Below, piece after piece: positions 44,039 through 52,670 of a stretch of DNA of 64,000 bases (positions are counted from its first letter, which is position 1; every line of letters begins with the position of its first letter). The translations under genes and the position numbers were made by a program. The DNA comes from Martinezella miluonensis. GTDB lineage: Bacteria > Pseudomonadota > Alphaproteobacteria > Rhizobiales > Rhizobiaceae. The stretch is from contig NZ_FMAH01000007.1 of assembly GCF_900094545.1 (NCBI RefSeq), positions 112,199 through 176,198 on the forward strand, read 5' to 3'. The notes beneath the pieces were generated by a model. The model saw nothing but the letters and a program-made list of their open reading frames with translations. It ran no database searches and had not been told where the DNA came from.

Positions 44039-45100
44039 TCAGTCCTTCGGCCGCCGGCCCTCCCATGCGTCCTGCAGAAGCGTGCGGATCGACTCCCGGT
44101 CGATCGGTCGCGGGTTCCAGTAGGGATTCTCGACGGCGACCGAAGCAGCACGATCGAGATCGGCCTCCGTCAGCCCGAATTCCTTGAGCGACAGCGGCGC
44201 ACCGATCGCCTTGGCGAAATCCCAGAGCCCGCCGCCAATCGAACCACCGAAAATACCGGCTGCTTCCGCCAGTTCCGGCGCTGCGGCATCTGCGTTGAAT
44301 GCAGCCGTGTGCGGCAGCATCACCGCATGGGTTTCGGCGTGCGGCGTATCGAAGGAGCCGCCAAGCGTGTGGCAAATCTTGTGATGCAGTGCCATGCCGA
44401 CGGTGCCGAGCACAGAGCCGCAGAGCCAGGCGCCATAAAGCGCATCGCTGCGAGCCTCCGCATTTTTCGGATCATTCACGATAACAGGCAGGCTTCGCGC
44501 AAAGGCCCTCAGGCCTTCCAGCGCCATCAGACTCGAAATCGGATTGCGATCCCGCGCATAGAGCCCTTCGACGGCATGCGCCATGGCATTAAGGCCACTC
44601 GTCACGCTCATCGCGACCGGCAGCCCGAGCGTCAGCGAGGGGTCGTAGATGACGATTTCCGGCAGAATCCTGGCATCGCGCACCGTCGTCTTCCGGCCGC
44701 CTTCAGTCTGCCCAAGGATCGGCGTGACCTCCGATCCGGCATAGGTCGTCGGAATGACGATCTGGAGAAGATCGGTGCGGTAGGCAATCGCTTTGCCGAG
44801 CCCGGTGGTCGATCCGCCACCGAGGGAAATGACGCAGTCCGCCCCTGTTTCCGCCACCACCTTCATCGCCGCCTCTGTAACCTCGACGGGCGTGTGCATG
44901 GTCGCACCTGAGAAGACACCGCAAGCCAGCGAGCCGATCTCAGAGGCCAATGCCTCCGCATCCGCCTTCTGATGCGGCGTCGCGAGCACCAAAGCCCGCT
45001 TGCAGCCGACTTTCGCTATCCATTCCGCCACCTTGTTGCGGCTGCCGACGCCGAAGACGATCTGGGCTGAGCTACCTGCAAAAGAAAAATCTTGGGTCAT
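44039..45100 (-). CDS. Maleylacetate reductase
   Basis: 353 residues, the usual length. Fe-ADH-like fold with the NAD(P)H site VISLGGGSTTGLGKAIAYRT, the segment IPTTYAGSEVTPILGQTEGG, typical of maleylacetate reductases, and HKICHTLGGSFDTPHAETHA. It reduces maleylacetate to 3-oxoadipate, which joins the beta-ketoadipate pathway. ATG overlaps the dioxygenase stop by 4 bases (ATGA). Its presence argues that the pathway passes through hydroxyquinol or chlorocatechol. Confidence 0.93.
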   Translation of the reverse strand: MTQDFSFAGSSAQIVFGVGSRNKVAEWIAKVGCKRALVLATPHQKADAEALASEIGSLACGVFSGATMHTPVEVTEAAMKVVAETGADCVISLGGGSTTGLGKAIAYRTDLLQIVIPTTYAGSEVTPILGQTEGGRKTTVRDARILPEIVIYDPSLTLGLPVAMSVTSGLNAMAHAVEGLYARDRNPISSLMALEGLRAFARSLPVIVNDPKNAEARSDALYGAWLCGSVLGTVGMALHHKICHTLGGSFDTPHAETHAVMLPHTAAFNADAAAPELAEAAGIFGGSIGGGLWDFAKAIGAPLSLKEFGLTEADLDRAASVAVENPYWNPRPIDRESIRTLLQDAWEGRRPKD

Positions 45101-45978
45101 CCTACTCTCCCCGGCTTTGTCCGCACCATGACGAAGGTGAGGTTGACCGCCTTGGCACGCTTTCCGTCGATATCGACAGGCTCGAAGCGGGCGACGAGTT
45201 CGGGCCGCACGCCAAAGAGCGCGTCTTCGCCAAGATGCGGGTCGCTCGCATCGTAGATATGGGTCGTGATCGTCTCGAAACCCCTCGCCCGAATGACGAA
45301 GTGCAAATTCACAGGACGGCGCAGCGGATAGCCAGCTTCGGCCAGCAGCCGCCCGACAGGTCCATCGTCCGGCACGCCATAGCCTGACGGCATTACCGAG
45401 CGATAATGGAAGCGTCCGTCAGCATCCGCGCGGAAAAGGCCGCGGAGATTATGTTCCGGCTGGAGATCGGGCTGCTGGTTTTCATAGAAGCCCTCACCAT
45501 TGGCCTGCCAGGTGACGATTTCCGCACCGGCAATCGGCAGACCGTCCAGATCCTCTACCCGCGCGGAGACCATCAGCGGCTCGCCGACGCCGTCGAGCGA
45601 GATCGAGGAGCCGGAACTCCGCTCCGGCGCATCGTTACGAAAGAATGGCCCGCGAATGGTATTGGGCGTTGCTGCCTTTGGACGCCTCGAATTGATCTCC
45701 TCCACCAATGCCGACGCACCGATAAGATCAGACAGAAGCACCCATTCCTGGCGCCTCTCATCCGAAGCGTGTCCCACCTCGGTCAGAAATGCGATGACCT
45801 GACGCCACTCGTCCTGGGTCGGGCGGAACTGCTTGATGAGATCATGCACGTGGGTCACGACGGCAGCGAGCAGTCGCGGCAGATTGCCGTCGCCATTTGC
45901 GGAAAGCCGGTCGGAGAAGACCTCCGACGACGTCGCCTCGCTGAATGTGAGCGCCTTGGCATGCCCCGCCATGCTCAT
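45097..45978 (-). CDS. Intradiol dioxygenase paralog lacking one His ligand
   Basis: 293 residues, paralogous to the enzyme at 36602-37483. The domain order is the same, and ligands Tyr165 (EGFYENQ), Tyr200 (SGYGVPDDGP) and His226 are kept, but position 224, a His in active enzymes (RPAHLH), is Asn here (RRPVNLHF, codon AAT). It may be inactive, bind iron differently, or act on another substrate. It is the first gene of the nine-gene operon, so it is probably well expressed. The frame is intact and codon use looks normal, so it is not an obvious pseudogene. Confidence 0.85.
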   Translation of the reverse strand: MSMAGHAKALTFSEATSSEVFSDRLSANGDGNLPRLLAAVVTHVHDLIKQFRPTQDEWRQVIAFLTEVGHASDERRQEWVLLSDLIGASALVEEINSRRPKAATPNTIRGPFFRNDAPERSSGSSISLDGVGEPLMVSARVEDLDGLPIAGAEIVTWQANGEGFYENQQPDLQPEHNLRGLFRADADGRFHYRSVMPSGYGVPDDGPVGRLLAEAGYPLRRPVNLHFVIRARGFETITTHIYDASDPHLGEDALFGVRPELVARFEPVDIDGKRAKAVNLTFVMVRTKPGRVG

Positions 45979-46034
45979 CCTCCAAAATCCGCTGTGCAGG
46001 TTGAAGGCACATTAGCAGCAGAAAGAACATGGAT

Positions 46035-46055
46035 TGATGATTTTGTTGCGCATCA
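46035..46055. promoter_or_regulatory. Candidate LysR box
   Basis: TGATG at 46035-46039, 11 bases, CATCA at 46051-46055: an interrupted dyad of the T-N11-A type used by LysR regulators. It lies in the 92-base divergent gap, 16 bases before the LysR start and about 57 bases upstream of the operon's first gene. Confidence 0.5.
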
Positions 46056-46070
46056 GTATAACGGATCGTT

Positions 46071-47021
46071 ATGAAATTCGACGAACGCCACCTTATTCAA
46101 CTTGCTGCGGTCGTGAAGACGGGCGGCGTGACGGAGGGTGCCGCCCTGCTGGGATTGGCGCAACCGGCCGTTTCGCGTACCCTTTCGATGCTGGAAAAAC
46201 GCGTCGGCGAGCCGCTCTTCATCAAGGGTCGCCGCCCGCTGCAGCCGACGCCGCTCGGCCTGTCCTTGGCCGAGCACGGCTTGGTCATGCTGGCGGCTTC
46301 GCGCAAGGCATCCGATCTCGTCGAAAGTTTCAGGGTGGGCAAAAGCGGTGTCGTGCGGATCGGCGGCACGCCCTTCTTCATGGATGCGCTGATCACCGGA
46401 CTGTGCGCCGAATTCCAGGCGAGCCATCCGGATGTGCGCATCGACCAGAGCTATGGCTATTTTCCGGACCTGCGCGCGGCGCTCAAGGCTGACCAGATCG
46501 ATCTTGCGATCTGCCCGATCGACATTCTCGACGAAGGATCCGGGCTCGAATTTCAACAGATTCTTCCCGGACGCAATGTCGTCGCCTGCCGGATCACGCA
46601 TCCGCTGCTTCTCAAGCGCCGGCCGCAGCCGAGCCACCTTCTCGACTATCCCTGGATCGCGCCGCCGCCAGGCAGCCCGCTGCTTGCGGATCTGCGCGCC
46701 CTGCTGCTCTCATTCGGCGCAACCGAAATCAAGATCCGCTTCTCAGGCGGGTCGCTCATGAGCGTGATCAACTATCTGAAAGCCGCGGATGCCTTGACGA
46801 TCATGCCGCATAGCGTCGTATTTGCGCAGCGCAAGGAAAAGACGATCACCGCACTGCCGATCACGATTCCTCACCCGGAGCGCGCGCTAGCGATCCTCAA
46901 GCGCATCGACGCCCCGCGTGCGCCCGCCGTCGATCAATTCGCGGAATTCGTGCGCACCGGTTTCCAGGACCTTCGCCATCTCATCAAGCGCCATGAAGAG
47001 GCCGTGATCTGGGGAATTTGA
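46071..47021 (+). CDS. LysR-family regulator of the aromatic operon
   Basis: 316 residues. N-terminal HTH (HLIQLAAVVKTGGVTEGAAL, then GLAQPAVSRTLSMLEKRVGE) and a C-terminal effector domain (VVRIGGTPFFMDALITGLCA onward). It is transcribed divergently from the nine-gene aromatic operon and is its likely activator, responding to a pathway intermediate as CatR/ClcR-type regulators do. Confidence 0.92.
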   Translation: MKFDERHLIQLAAVVKTGGVTEGAALLGLAQPAVSRTLSMLEKRVGEPLFIKGRRPLQPTPLGLSLAEHGLVMLAASRKASDLVESFRVGKSGVVRIGGTPFFMDALITGLCAEFQASHPDVRIDQSYGYFPDLRAALKADQIDLAICPIDILDEGSGLEFQQILPGRNVVACRITHPLLLKRRPQPSHLLDYPWIAPPPGSPLLADLRALLLSFGATEIKIRFSGGSLMSVINYLKAADALTIMPHSVVFAQRKEKTITALPITIPHPERALAILKRIDAPRAPAVDQFAEFVRTGFQDLRHLIKRHEEAVIWGI

Positions 47022-47106
47022 GCAATAAGTGTGGAGCGGATAGTCCCTGGAAGGGCTCAATCGCCAAATCGGGCCCATCCGAGGAATGATGAACGGCGCG
47101 CTGCCG

Positions 47107-47547
47107 TCACTTCACCGTGATGCTCATGCCGCTGATATCGGCGTTGATTTGCAGGCCTACCTGCCTGCCTGAGAGTTCGAGCTGGGCTCCCTTCTCATTG
47201 GTCATGACGATGACCTGGGCTCCTTTGCCGACGGCGCCGCCACCGCCCGCGGCTCCGTAGACCCCCGTTACATCTCCGGCGCGGCGAATGTGGCGAACGG
47301 CGCCTTGGAAATAGGTCTTGGAAGCCCCGAAGGCGAGGCCGCCAGAGATGCCGCCGATCGAGACGGGATAGTGACGGCCATGAAAGGTCAGCGTGCCCTC
47401 GCCTCCGGAGCCACCGACGAAGAAGGCCGCCTTGTAGACGGCGAAGCGGATCGTACCGCTATCGGCATGCGCTGCGCCGGCGAGGCTTACTCCCGTGGCC
47501 GCGATGACGGCAAACGCGACTGAACGAAATCTGGACGAAATCTTCAT
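47107..47547 (-). CDS. Small Gly-rich secreted protein
   Basis: 146 residues. Signal peptide to about residue 28 (FAVIAATGVSLAGAAHADS). The mature chain is Gly/Ala-rich and beta-like (VGGSGGEGTLTFHGRHYPVS, GVYGAAGGGGAVGKGAQVIV) and ends in NADISGMSITVK. It resembles Gly-rich exported proteins in related bacteria whose function is unknown; I cannot assign a named family. It converges with the LysR gene; no clear terminator lies between. Confidence 0.7.
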   Translation of the reverse strand: MKISSRFRSVAFAVIAATGVSLAGAAHADSGTIRFAVYKAAFFVGGSGGEGTLTFHGRHYPVSIGGISGGLAFGASKTYFQGAVRHIRRAGDVTGVYGAAGGGGAVGKGAQVIVMTNEKGAQLELSGRQVGLQINADISGMSITVK

Positions 47548-47817
47548 GATGCGAACTCCTTAAGAGCGCCGCTTACCCAGGGTCGGCCGGGCACGTCAGC
47601 GTCGGATCAAACTTACCATAGAACAGTTTAGCGCCCTCATTAGTTCCAACCACGCGAACTGAATCTGCATGCGGGAAGGCCGCCACGAGCCGAGGACGCA
47701 CAGCAAAAATCTAGCGAGCATCGATCCAAATGCGGCATCTGCGATATAACCAGATGCGCGCAAGATCCCCTCTATCGGCATCAGCGCTAATGGCCAGCGA
47801 ACCACACAAACGGTGCT

Positions 47818-48705
47818 TCAAAGCTTGACTACCGTCTTGCGTGCGATCAGGCCTTGCGGAGCAAAGAGCAACACGGCGATGACGAGTAGGATGGTGAAGG
47901 CGTCGCGGTAGCTGAGCAGGCTTTCCGGCAGATATGCCTGCAGAAAGACCTCTATGAAGCCCAGTAGGAAGCCACCCGCGACCGCCCCCGACAGGCTGCC
48001 GAGGCCGCCGATGATCGCGGCGATGAAGGCCTTGAGAACAGGCAGGAAACCCATCAGCGGATCGACGCTGCCGCGCTGAGCCACCCAGAGAATGCCCGCA
48101 ACGCCTGCCAGAAGGCCCGAGATCGCAAAGGCCGTGGCGACGACGGCATTGGCGCGAATGCCCATGAGGCGCACGATGGCGAAATCCTCGGAGGCCGCGC
48201 GCATGGCCCGGCCAAGCACGGTGGTTCGCAGGAAAAGGTTCAATCCCGCCAGCATGATGAAGGTCACCAGGATCGAGATCCCCTGGATGATGCCGATATG
48301 CAGTCCTGCGATCTCGATCGTGCCGGAAAGGCTCATCGGCATCGGGACGGGCTTCGGGCGCGCCGAAACGAAATTCTGGAAGAGCACGCGCAGGATGGCG
48401 CTGACGGCAAAGCTGGTCAGAAGCAAGGTGGTGCCGCTGGCGCCGCGAACCGGCCGGAAGGCCGTGCGCTCCATCATAAGTACCAGCACGATCGCGACCG
48501 CCAATGCCACGACAATTGCCACCCCGAAAGGCAGGCCGACGATCAGCGCAAAGCAGAGGCCGTATCCGGCCGCCGTCATGAGCTCGCCGTGGGCGAAATT
48601 GATCAGGCCCATGATCGAAAAGACGACGGCAAGACCAAGCGCCAGAAGCGCGTAGGTGCCACCAAGGCTGAGCGCGTTGACCAGCTGCTGCAGAAACATG
48701 TCCAT
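47818..48705 (-). CDS. LIV-type ABC importer permease (LivH-like), operon 2
   Basis: 295 residues from ATG 48705. LivH hallmarks: GGTYALLALGLAVVFSIMGL, NFAHGELMTA, the coupling segment RAASEDFAIVRLMGIRANAV and IIGGLGSLSGAVAGG. About eight helices. Last gene of the second LIV operon; 22 bases separate it from the LivF-like gene. Confidence 0.93.
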   Translation of the reverse strand: MDMFLQQLVNALSLGGTYALLALGLAVVFSIMGLINFAHGELMTAAGYGLCFALIVGLPFGVAIVVALAVAIVLVLMMERTAFRPVRGASGTTLLLTSFAVSAILRVLFQNFVSARPKPVPMPMSLSGTIEIAGLHIGIIQGISILVTFIMLAGLNLFLRTTVLGRAMRAASEDFAIVRLMGIRANAVVATAFAISGLLAGVAGILWVAQRGSVDPLMGFLPVLKAFIAAIIGGLGSLSGAVAGGFLLGFIEVFLQAYLPESLLSYRDAFTILLVIAVLLFAPQGLIARKTVVKL

Positions 48706-48727
48706 GAGATGAATTCCCTTTTGCCGG

Positions 48728-49465
48728 TCAAGCGCCCAGATAGGCGCCCTGGATTTCGGTGGAATTGCGAAGGTCGGCCGCAGTGCCGGAGAGCACGACC
48801 CTGCCATTGGCCATCACATAGCCGGCATCGGCGATCTCGAGCGAAAGAGAGACGTTCTGCTCCACGAGCAGGATCGTCAGCCCGCGCTCGCGCAGGCCCG
48901 AAATGAGTTCGAAGATCTGGTCGACGATCTGCGGTGCAAGACCGAGCGACGGTTCATCGAGCAGAAGCAGATCCGGCGAAGACATCATCGAGCGGGCAAT
49001 CGCCAGCATCTGCTGCTCGCCGCCGGACAGCGATCCCGCCTTTTGATGCAAACGCTCCTTCAGGATCGGGAAGCGCGACAACATGTCTTCGCGCACGGCA
49101 TCGATGGCCCCTCTCCCCTTATGCATCGCGCCGCCGAGGAGGAGATGCTCGTCGACGCTGAGGCTCGGAAAGATGCGGCGCCCTTCCGGCGTCAGCGTCA
49201 TGCCCATGCGTACGATCGTCTCCGGCGGAAGCGCTGAAATATCCTTGCCGCCGAAAGTCACTTTGCCGGCCTTCTTCGGCGCGAGGCCGACAAGCGCGTT
49301 GAGCGTCGAACTCTTGCCGGCGCCATTGGCGCCAAGCAACGTCACGATCTGCCCTTTGCGAACCTGGAGATCGACGCTCTTCAGAGCCTCGACCGGGCCA
49401 TAGGCAACCTTTAGCCCGCTAACATCAAGCAAGGGGTCCTGGTCGGAAATTCTACTCATCATCAT
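48728..49465 (-). CDS. LIV-type ABC importer ATPase (LivF-like), operon 2
   Basis: 245 residues from the first of three consecutive ATG codons (49465), AAGGA upstream. Walker A GANGAGKSS, signature LSGGEQQMLAIARSMM, Walker B LLLLDEPSLGLAP. Works with the LivG domain of the fused protein at 50738-52618. Confidence 0.93.
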   Translation of the reverse strand: MMMSRISDQDPLLDVSGLKVAYGPVEALKSVDLQVRKGQIVTLLGANGAGKSSTLNALVGLAPKKAGKVTFGGKDISALPPETIVRMGMTLTPEGRRIFPSLSVDEHLLLGGAMHKGRGAIDAVREDMLSRFPILKERLHQKAGSLSGGEQQMLAIARSMMSSPDLLLLDEPSLGLAPQIVDQIFELISGLRERGLTILLVEQNVSLSLEIADAGYVMANGRVVLSGTAADLRNSTEIQGAYLGA

Positions 49466-49521
49466 CGGGCAAATCCTTGCCGCAGCCTCTGCGCCTGAGC
49501 CATAGAACGAATTCATTCCGG

Positions 49522-49556
49522 CGACATGCCACCGGCAAAGCGCCGGGGGCATGTCG
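49522..49556 (-). promoter_or_regulatory. Strong intercistronic hairpin after binding-protein gene
   Basis: CGACATGCCACCGGC (49522-49536) pairs with GCCGGGGGCATGTCG (49542-49556), 14 of 15 pairs around a 5-base loop. It starts 6 bases after the binding-protein stop (49563) on the minus strand. No U tract follows, so read-through to the LivF and LivH genes is expected at a reduced level. Confidence 0.75.
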
Positions 49557-49562
49557 TTCAGA

Positions 49563-50717
49563 TCACGGAGAAGGAACATCCGCGGCGTTCGGCACGCCCT
49601 GGCTGACCAGCGAGCGCTTGCCGCCGTCAATGCGGACCAGCGAGACCGAACGCAAGGGCATCCCTTTGGTGCCGGCATAGGTAATGGCGCCGGTCACACC
49701 CTTTACACCTTCGAGAGAGGCGACGGCATCGCGGATAGCGGTCGGTTCAATGCTGCCGGCCTTGGTGACGGCTGCCTCGATGACCTTACCGAGATCATAG
49801 CCATTCGCGATGTAGACCGTATCCGGATCCTGCCCGGACTTGGCCTTGTATTTCGCATTGAAAGCCGCAAGCGGGCTGCCCTCGACGGCAAAGCCGGCGG
49901 TGGTGAAGACGACGCCGTCAACGAGCGGGCCAAGACCAAAGGTGGTGGGCGAGTCGATGCCGTCGCTGCCGAGGATCGGCGTGTTGACGCCTGCGCCGCG
50001 CAGCTGGCGTATGAAGGCCGGGAAATCAGGCTCATAGGCAGCCGTCATGATGACGTCGGGCGCGGGGTTCAGAGCCTTGATCTTCGTCACCTCGGCGCTG
50101 AAGTCCTGTTGGCCCATGCTGAAGGTGCCCTCGCCGAGGAGTTCGCCGCCCTTAGCCTTGAAGCTCGAGGCAAAATATTCCGGCAGCTTCAGCGTATAGG
50201 CAGTATCCGGAGACTTCAGGATATAGGCTTTCTTGAAGCCCTTATCCGTGGCATAGCCTGCCAGGACGGCGGCCTGCACGTTGTCGGCGGGATAGTTTCC
50301 GAACATATAGTCGCCGACAGCCAGCGGCATGGTCGGTGTCGTCGCGCAGAACGAGAAGGCCGGAATATGCGCCGCCTGCGTGATCTGGCCGGCTGCAATC
50401 GAAGGATCAGCATCGCAGGGCGTGATCAGGATGCTGATGCCCTGATCGACAAGTTCCTGCGCGACGAGAGCGGTCTGCCCCGCATCGGAGCGGGTATCCT
50501 TCGCAACGAGCTTGATCGGGAACTTGCCCGCAACGCCGCCGGCAGCGTTGATCTCGTCGACCGCCATCTGCAGACCTTTGAGCGACGGCTGGTCATAAGG
50601 CTCGAGAGTGCCGGTCTGGGCCGTGGCCAGCCCGATCACGAGATCGTCAGCCAGGGCCGGTAGAGCCATGGTGCCAAACACGCTTGACAGGAACAGAACC
50701 TTCAATGTCGACTTCAT
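49563..50717 (-). CDS. LIV-type solute-binding protein, operon 2
   Basis: 384 residues from ATG 50717 (AGAGGAGA upstream). Sec signal peptide to about residue 23 (VFGTMALPALAD). Peripla_BP_6 features: VIGLATAQTGTLEPYDQPSL, EINAAGGVAGKFPIKLVAKD and the later FIRQLRGAGVNTPILGSDG. Two Cys occur (ILITPCDADPS and AFSFCATTP). The ligand is unknown; the divergent genes suggest a nitrogenous compound such as an amine or amide. Confidence 0.9.
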   Translation of the reverse strand: MKSTLKVLFLSSVFGTMALPALADDLVIGLATAQTGTLEPYDQPSLKGLQMAVDEINAAGGVAGKFPIKLVAKDTRSDAGQTALVAQELVDQGISILITPCDADPSIAAGQITQAAHIPAFSFCATTPTMPLAVGDYMFGNYPADNVQAAVLAGYATDKGFKKAYILKSPDTAYTLKLPEYFASSFKAKGGELLGEGTFSMGQQDFSAEVTKIKALNPAPDVIMTAAYEPDFPAFIRQLRGAGVNTPILGSDGIDSPTTFGLGPLVDGVVFTTAGFAVEGSPLAAFNAKYKAKSGQDPDTVYIANGYDLGKVIEAAVTKAGSIEPTAIRDAVASLEGVKGVTGAITYAGTKGMPLRSVSLVRIDGGKRSLVSQGVPNAADVPSP

Positions 50718-50737
50718 TATTATTCTCCTCTGGATTG

Positions 50738-52618
50738 TTATGCTGTCTTGCCGCTGGTGTGCGGATCGAGATTGAGTAAGGGCGCCTCGGTCTTGGATGG
50801 CTCGTGCTTTGCAGCCGAGCGGCGGCGGCCGATATAGGCCTCGATCACGGCAGGATTCGACTGGATCTCGGCCGGCGTACCGATGGCGATCTGCTGACCC
50901 TTGTTCAGAACCACGACGACATCGCACAGGCGCATGATGAGCTTGAGATCGTGCTCGACCACGAGGAGGCCGAGGCGGTACTTCGTGCGGATCCGGTCCA
51001 GCACGGCCATCAACTCCATCGTCTCTGCCGGGTTCATGCCGGCTGCCGGCTCGTCGAGCAACAGATAGCGGGGCTTCAGCGCCAGGGCGCGGGCGATTTC
51101 GAGACGCCGTTGCGCACCGTAGGAGAGTGTCCCCGCCAGCTGGTCGGCAACGTCGCCAAGGCCAACCTCAAGAAGCGCTTCGCGGGCAAGATCGACGGGA
51201 TCCGCGCCATCGCGCGCTATCGCGCTTGCGGCGACTGTGACGTTTTCCAGCGCAGTCAGGTTCTTGAAGAGACGGATATTCTGGAAAGTGCGCGCAAGGC
51301 CGGCAATCGGCACGCGGTGAACCGGCAGCGAAGCGACATCCATGCCACCGATGGTCACCCGCCCCGTCGAAGGCGGCACGACGCCTGAGATACTGTTGAT
51401 CAGGGTCGATTTGCCGGCGCCGTTCGGGCCAATCAGGCCGGTGACGAGGCCCGGGCGGACTTCGAAGTTCGCATCCTCGAGCGCGACGAGCCCGGAAAAC
51501 CGCTTGCCGACATTTTCCACGCGCAGCACGTCGCCTTCAACGCTGGATGCTTCCGTTGTGGCGGGCTTGACAGCAGGCCGCACCTTCCCGGCAGCCAGGC
51601 GCTTTAGGAATGGCAGCTGCTCGTCGATCTCACGCACGCCGAGAAGGCCGTCCTGCAGACGATACATCACAAGCAGGATCGCCAATCCGATGCCGATATC
51701 GGTCAGACCGAAGACGGTCGGCAGGGAAAAGAAACCGAGATCGACGCCGCCTTCGAGTTTTCTGAGCAGCTCGACGATCACCATGATGACCGCCGTGCCG
51801 ATGACAGCGCCGGAAACGGTCGTGATGCCGCCGAGGATCAGCATGGCGAGCAACAGGAAGGTCAGGTTGAAATAGAAATCCTTCGGCGAGAAGGCACCGA
51901 TGAAATGACCGAGCAGTACCCCGGCCGCCCCGGACAGAACGGCCCCGAGAACCCAGGCGAGGAAGCGGTGCAGCCGCACATTCACGCCGACGGCGGTGGA
52001 GGCGATTTCGTCTTCACGCGAGGCGCGCAGCTTCATCCCCGCGCTTGAATCGCGGTAGATGCGCGCAATCGCCACTGCAAGGATCGCGAACGGCAAGGCC
52101 ATCCAGATGTTCACCGCACGCGGTATCCCGAAGAAGGTCTGGCTGCCGCGGGTGAAATCGCTCGATGCAACAAGCACGACATGGACGATCACCAGAAAGC
52201 CGAGCGTGCAGATCGAGGCCGACGATCCGGCAAGCCGTGCCACCGGAATACCGATTGCAATCGCCACCAGCGCCACAACGACCAACGCGACGAGAAGCGC
52301 TGGAATGAAAGGCATGCCCCACCCCGTCGCCCATGCAGGCAGATGCGGCAGGGCTGTCTTTTGTATGATCGGGCTGATGGTCAGCAGCCCGGCGGAATAG
52401 GCGCCGATCGCCATGAAGCCGGTGTTGCCGAACGAAATGATACCGGAATTGCCGCTGTAGACGGAGGTACCAATGACGGCGACGACGTAGATCAGGAACA
52501 GCGTTACCAGCCGTTCGCCACCTCCCGGAAAGAGGCCTGGCGCCACGAGGGTCGCAATGACCAGGGGGAGCACCGTCGCAACGATCCCGACGACGGTCCC
52601 ACGCCTTATGCGCACCAT
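50738..52618 (-). CDS. Fused LIV permease-ATPase (LivM-LivG in one chain)
   Basis: 626 residues. Residues about 1-330 are a LivM-type permease (SGNSGIISFGNTGFMAIGAY, REDEIASTAVGVNVRLHRFL, GGITTVSGAVIG). After a linker of about 30 residues, residues about 363-600 are a LivG ATPase: Walker A GPNGAGKS at 397-404, RTFQNIRLFKNLTALENVTV, Walker B YLLLDEPAAGMNP. Most organisms encode these as two proteins. The fusion fixes one permease to one ATPase. First gene of its operon, with a TTGACA promoter and a leader hairpin upstream. Confidence 0.93.
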   Translation of the reverse strand: MVRIRRGTVVGIVATVLPLVIATLVAPGLFPGGGERLVTLFLIYVVAVIGTSVYSGNSGIISFGNTGFMAIGAYSAGLLTISPIIQKTALPHLPAWATGWGMPFIPALLVALVVVALVAIAIGIPVARLAGSSASICTLGFLVIVHVVLVASSDFTRGSQTFFGIPRAVNIWMALPFAILAVAIARIYRDSSAGMKLRASREDEIASTAVGVNVRLHRFLAWVLGAVLSGAAGVLLGHFIGAFSPKDFYFNLTFLLLAMLILGGITTVSGAVIGTAVIMVIVELLRKLEGGVDLGFFSLPTVFGLTDIGIGLAILLVMYRLQDGLLGVREIDEQLPFLKRLAAGKVRPAVKPATTEASSVEGDVLRVENVGKRFSGLVALEDANFEVRPGLVTGLIGPNGAGKSTLINSISGVVPPSTGRVTIGGMDVASLPVHRVPIAGLARTFQNIRLFKNLTALENVTVAASAIARDGADPVDLAREALLEVGLGDVADQLAGTLSYGAQRRLEIARALALKPRYLLLDEPAAGMNPAETMELMAVLDRIRTKYRLGLLVVEHDLKLIMRLCDVVVVLNKGQQIAIGTPAEIQSNPAVIEAYIGRRRSAAKHEPSKTEAPLLNLDPHTSGKTA

Positions 52619-52639
52619 CAGAATTCTCCCGATTTTTTA

Positions 52640-52658
52640 GGCCCAGGTTTTTTGGGCC
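52640..52658 (-). promoter_or_regulatory. Leader stem-loop of LIV operon 2
   Basis: GGCCCA at 52640-52645 pairs with TGGGCC at 52653-52658 with an A-rich loop on the minus strand, 22 bases before the ATG of the fused importer gene. It is downstream of the probable promoter, so it would lie in the 5' untranslated RNA. Confidence 0.45.
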
Positions 52659-52670
52659 GTTCCCGCAACA

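Noticed and set aside
42405..44123. Plus-strand open frame (572 codons) opposite the LIV binding protein and LivG
   Set aside because: Antisense shadow of two genes with clear motifs and ribosome sites.
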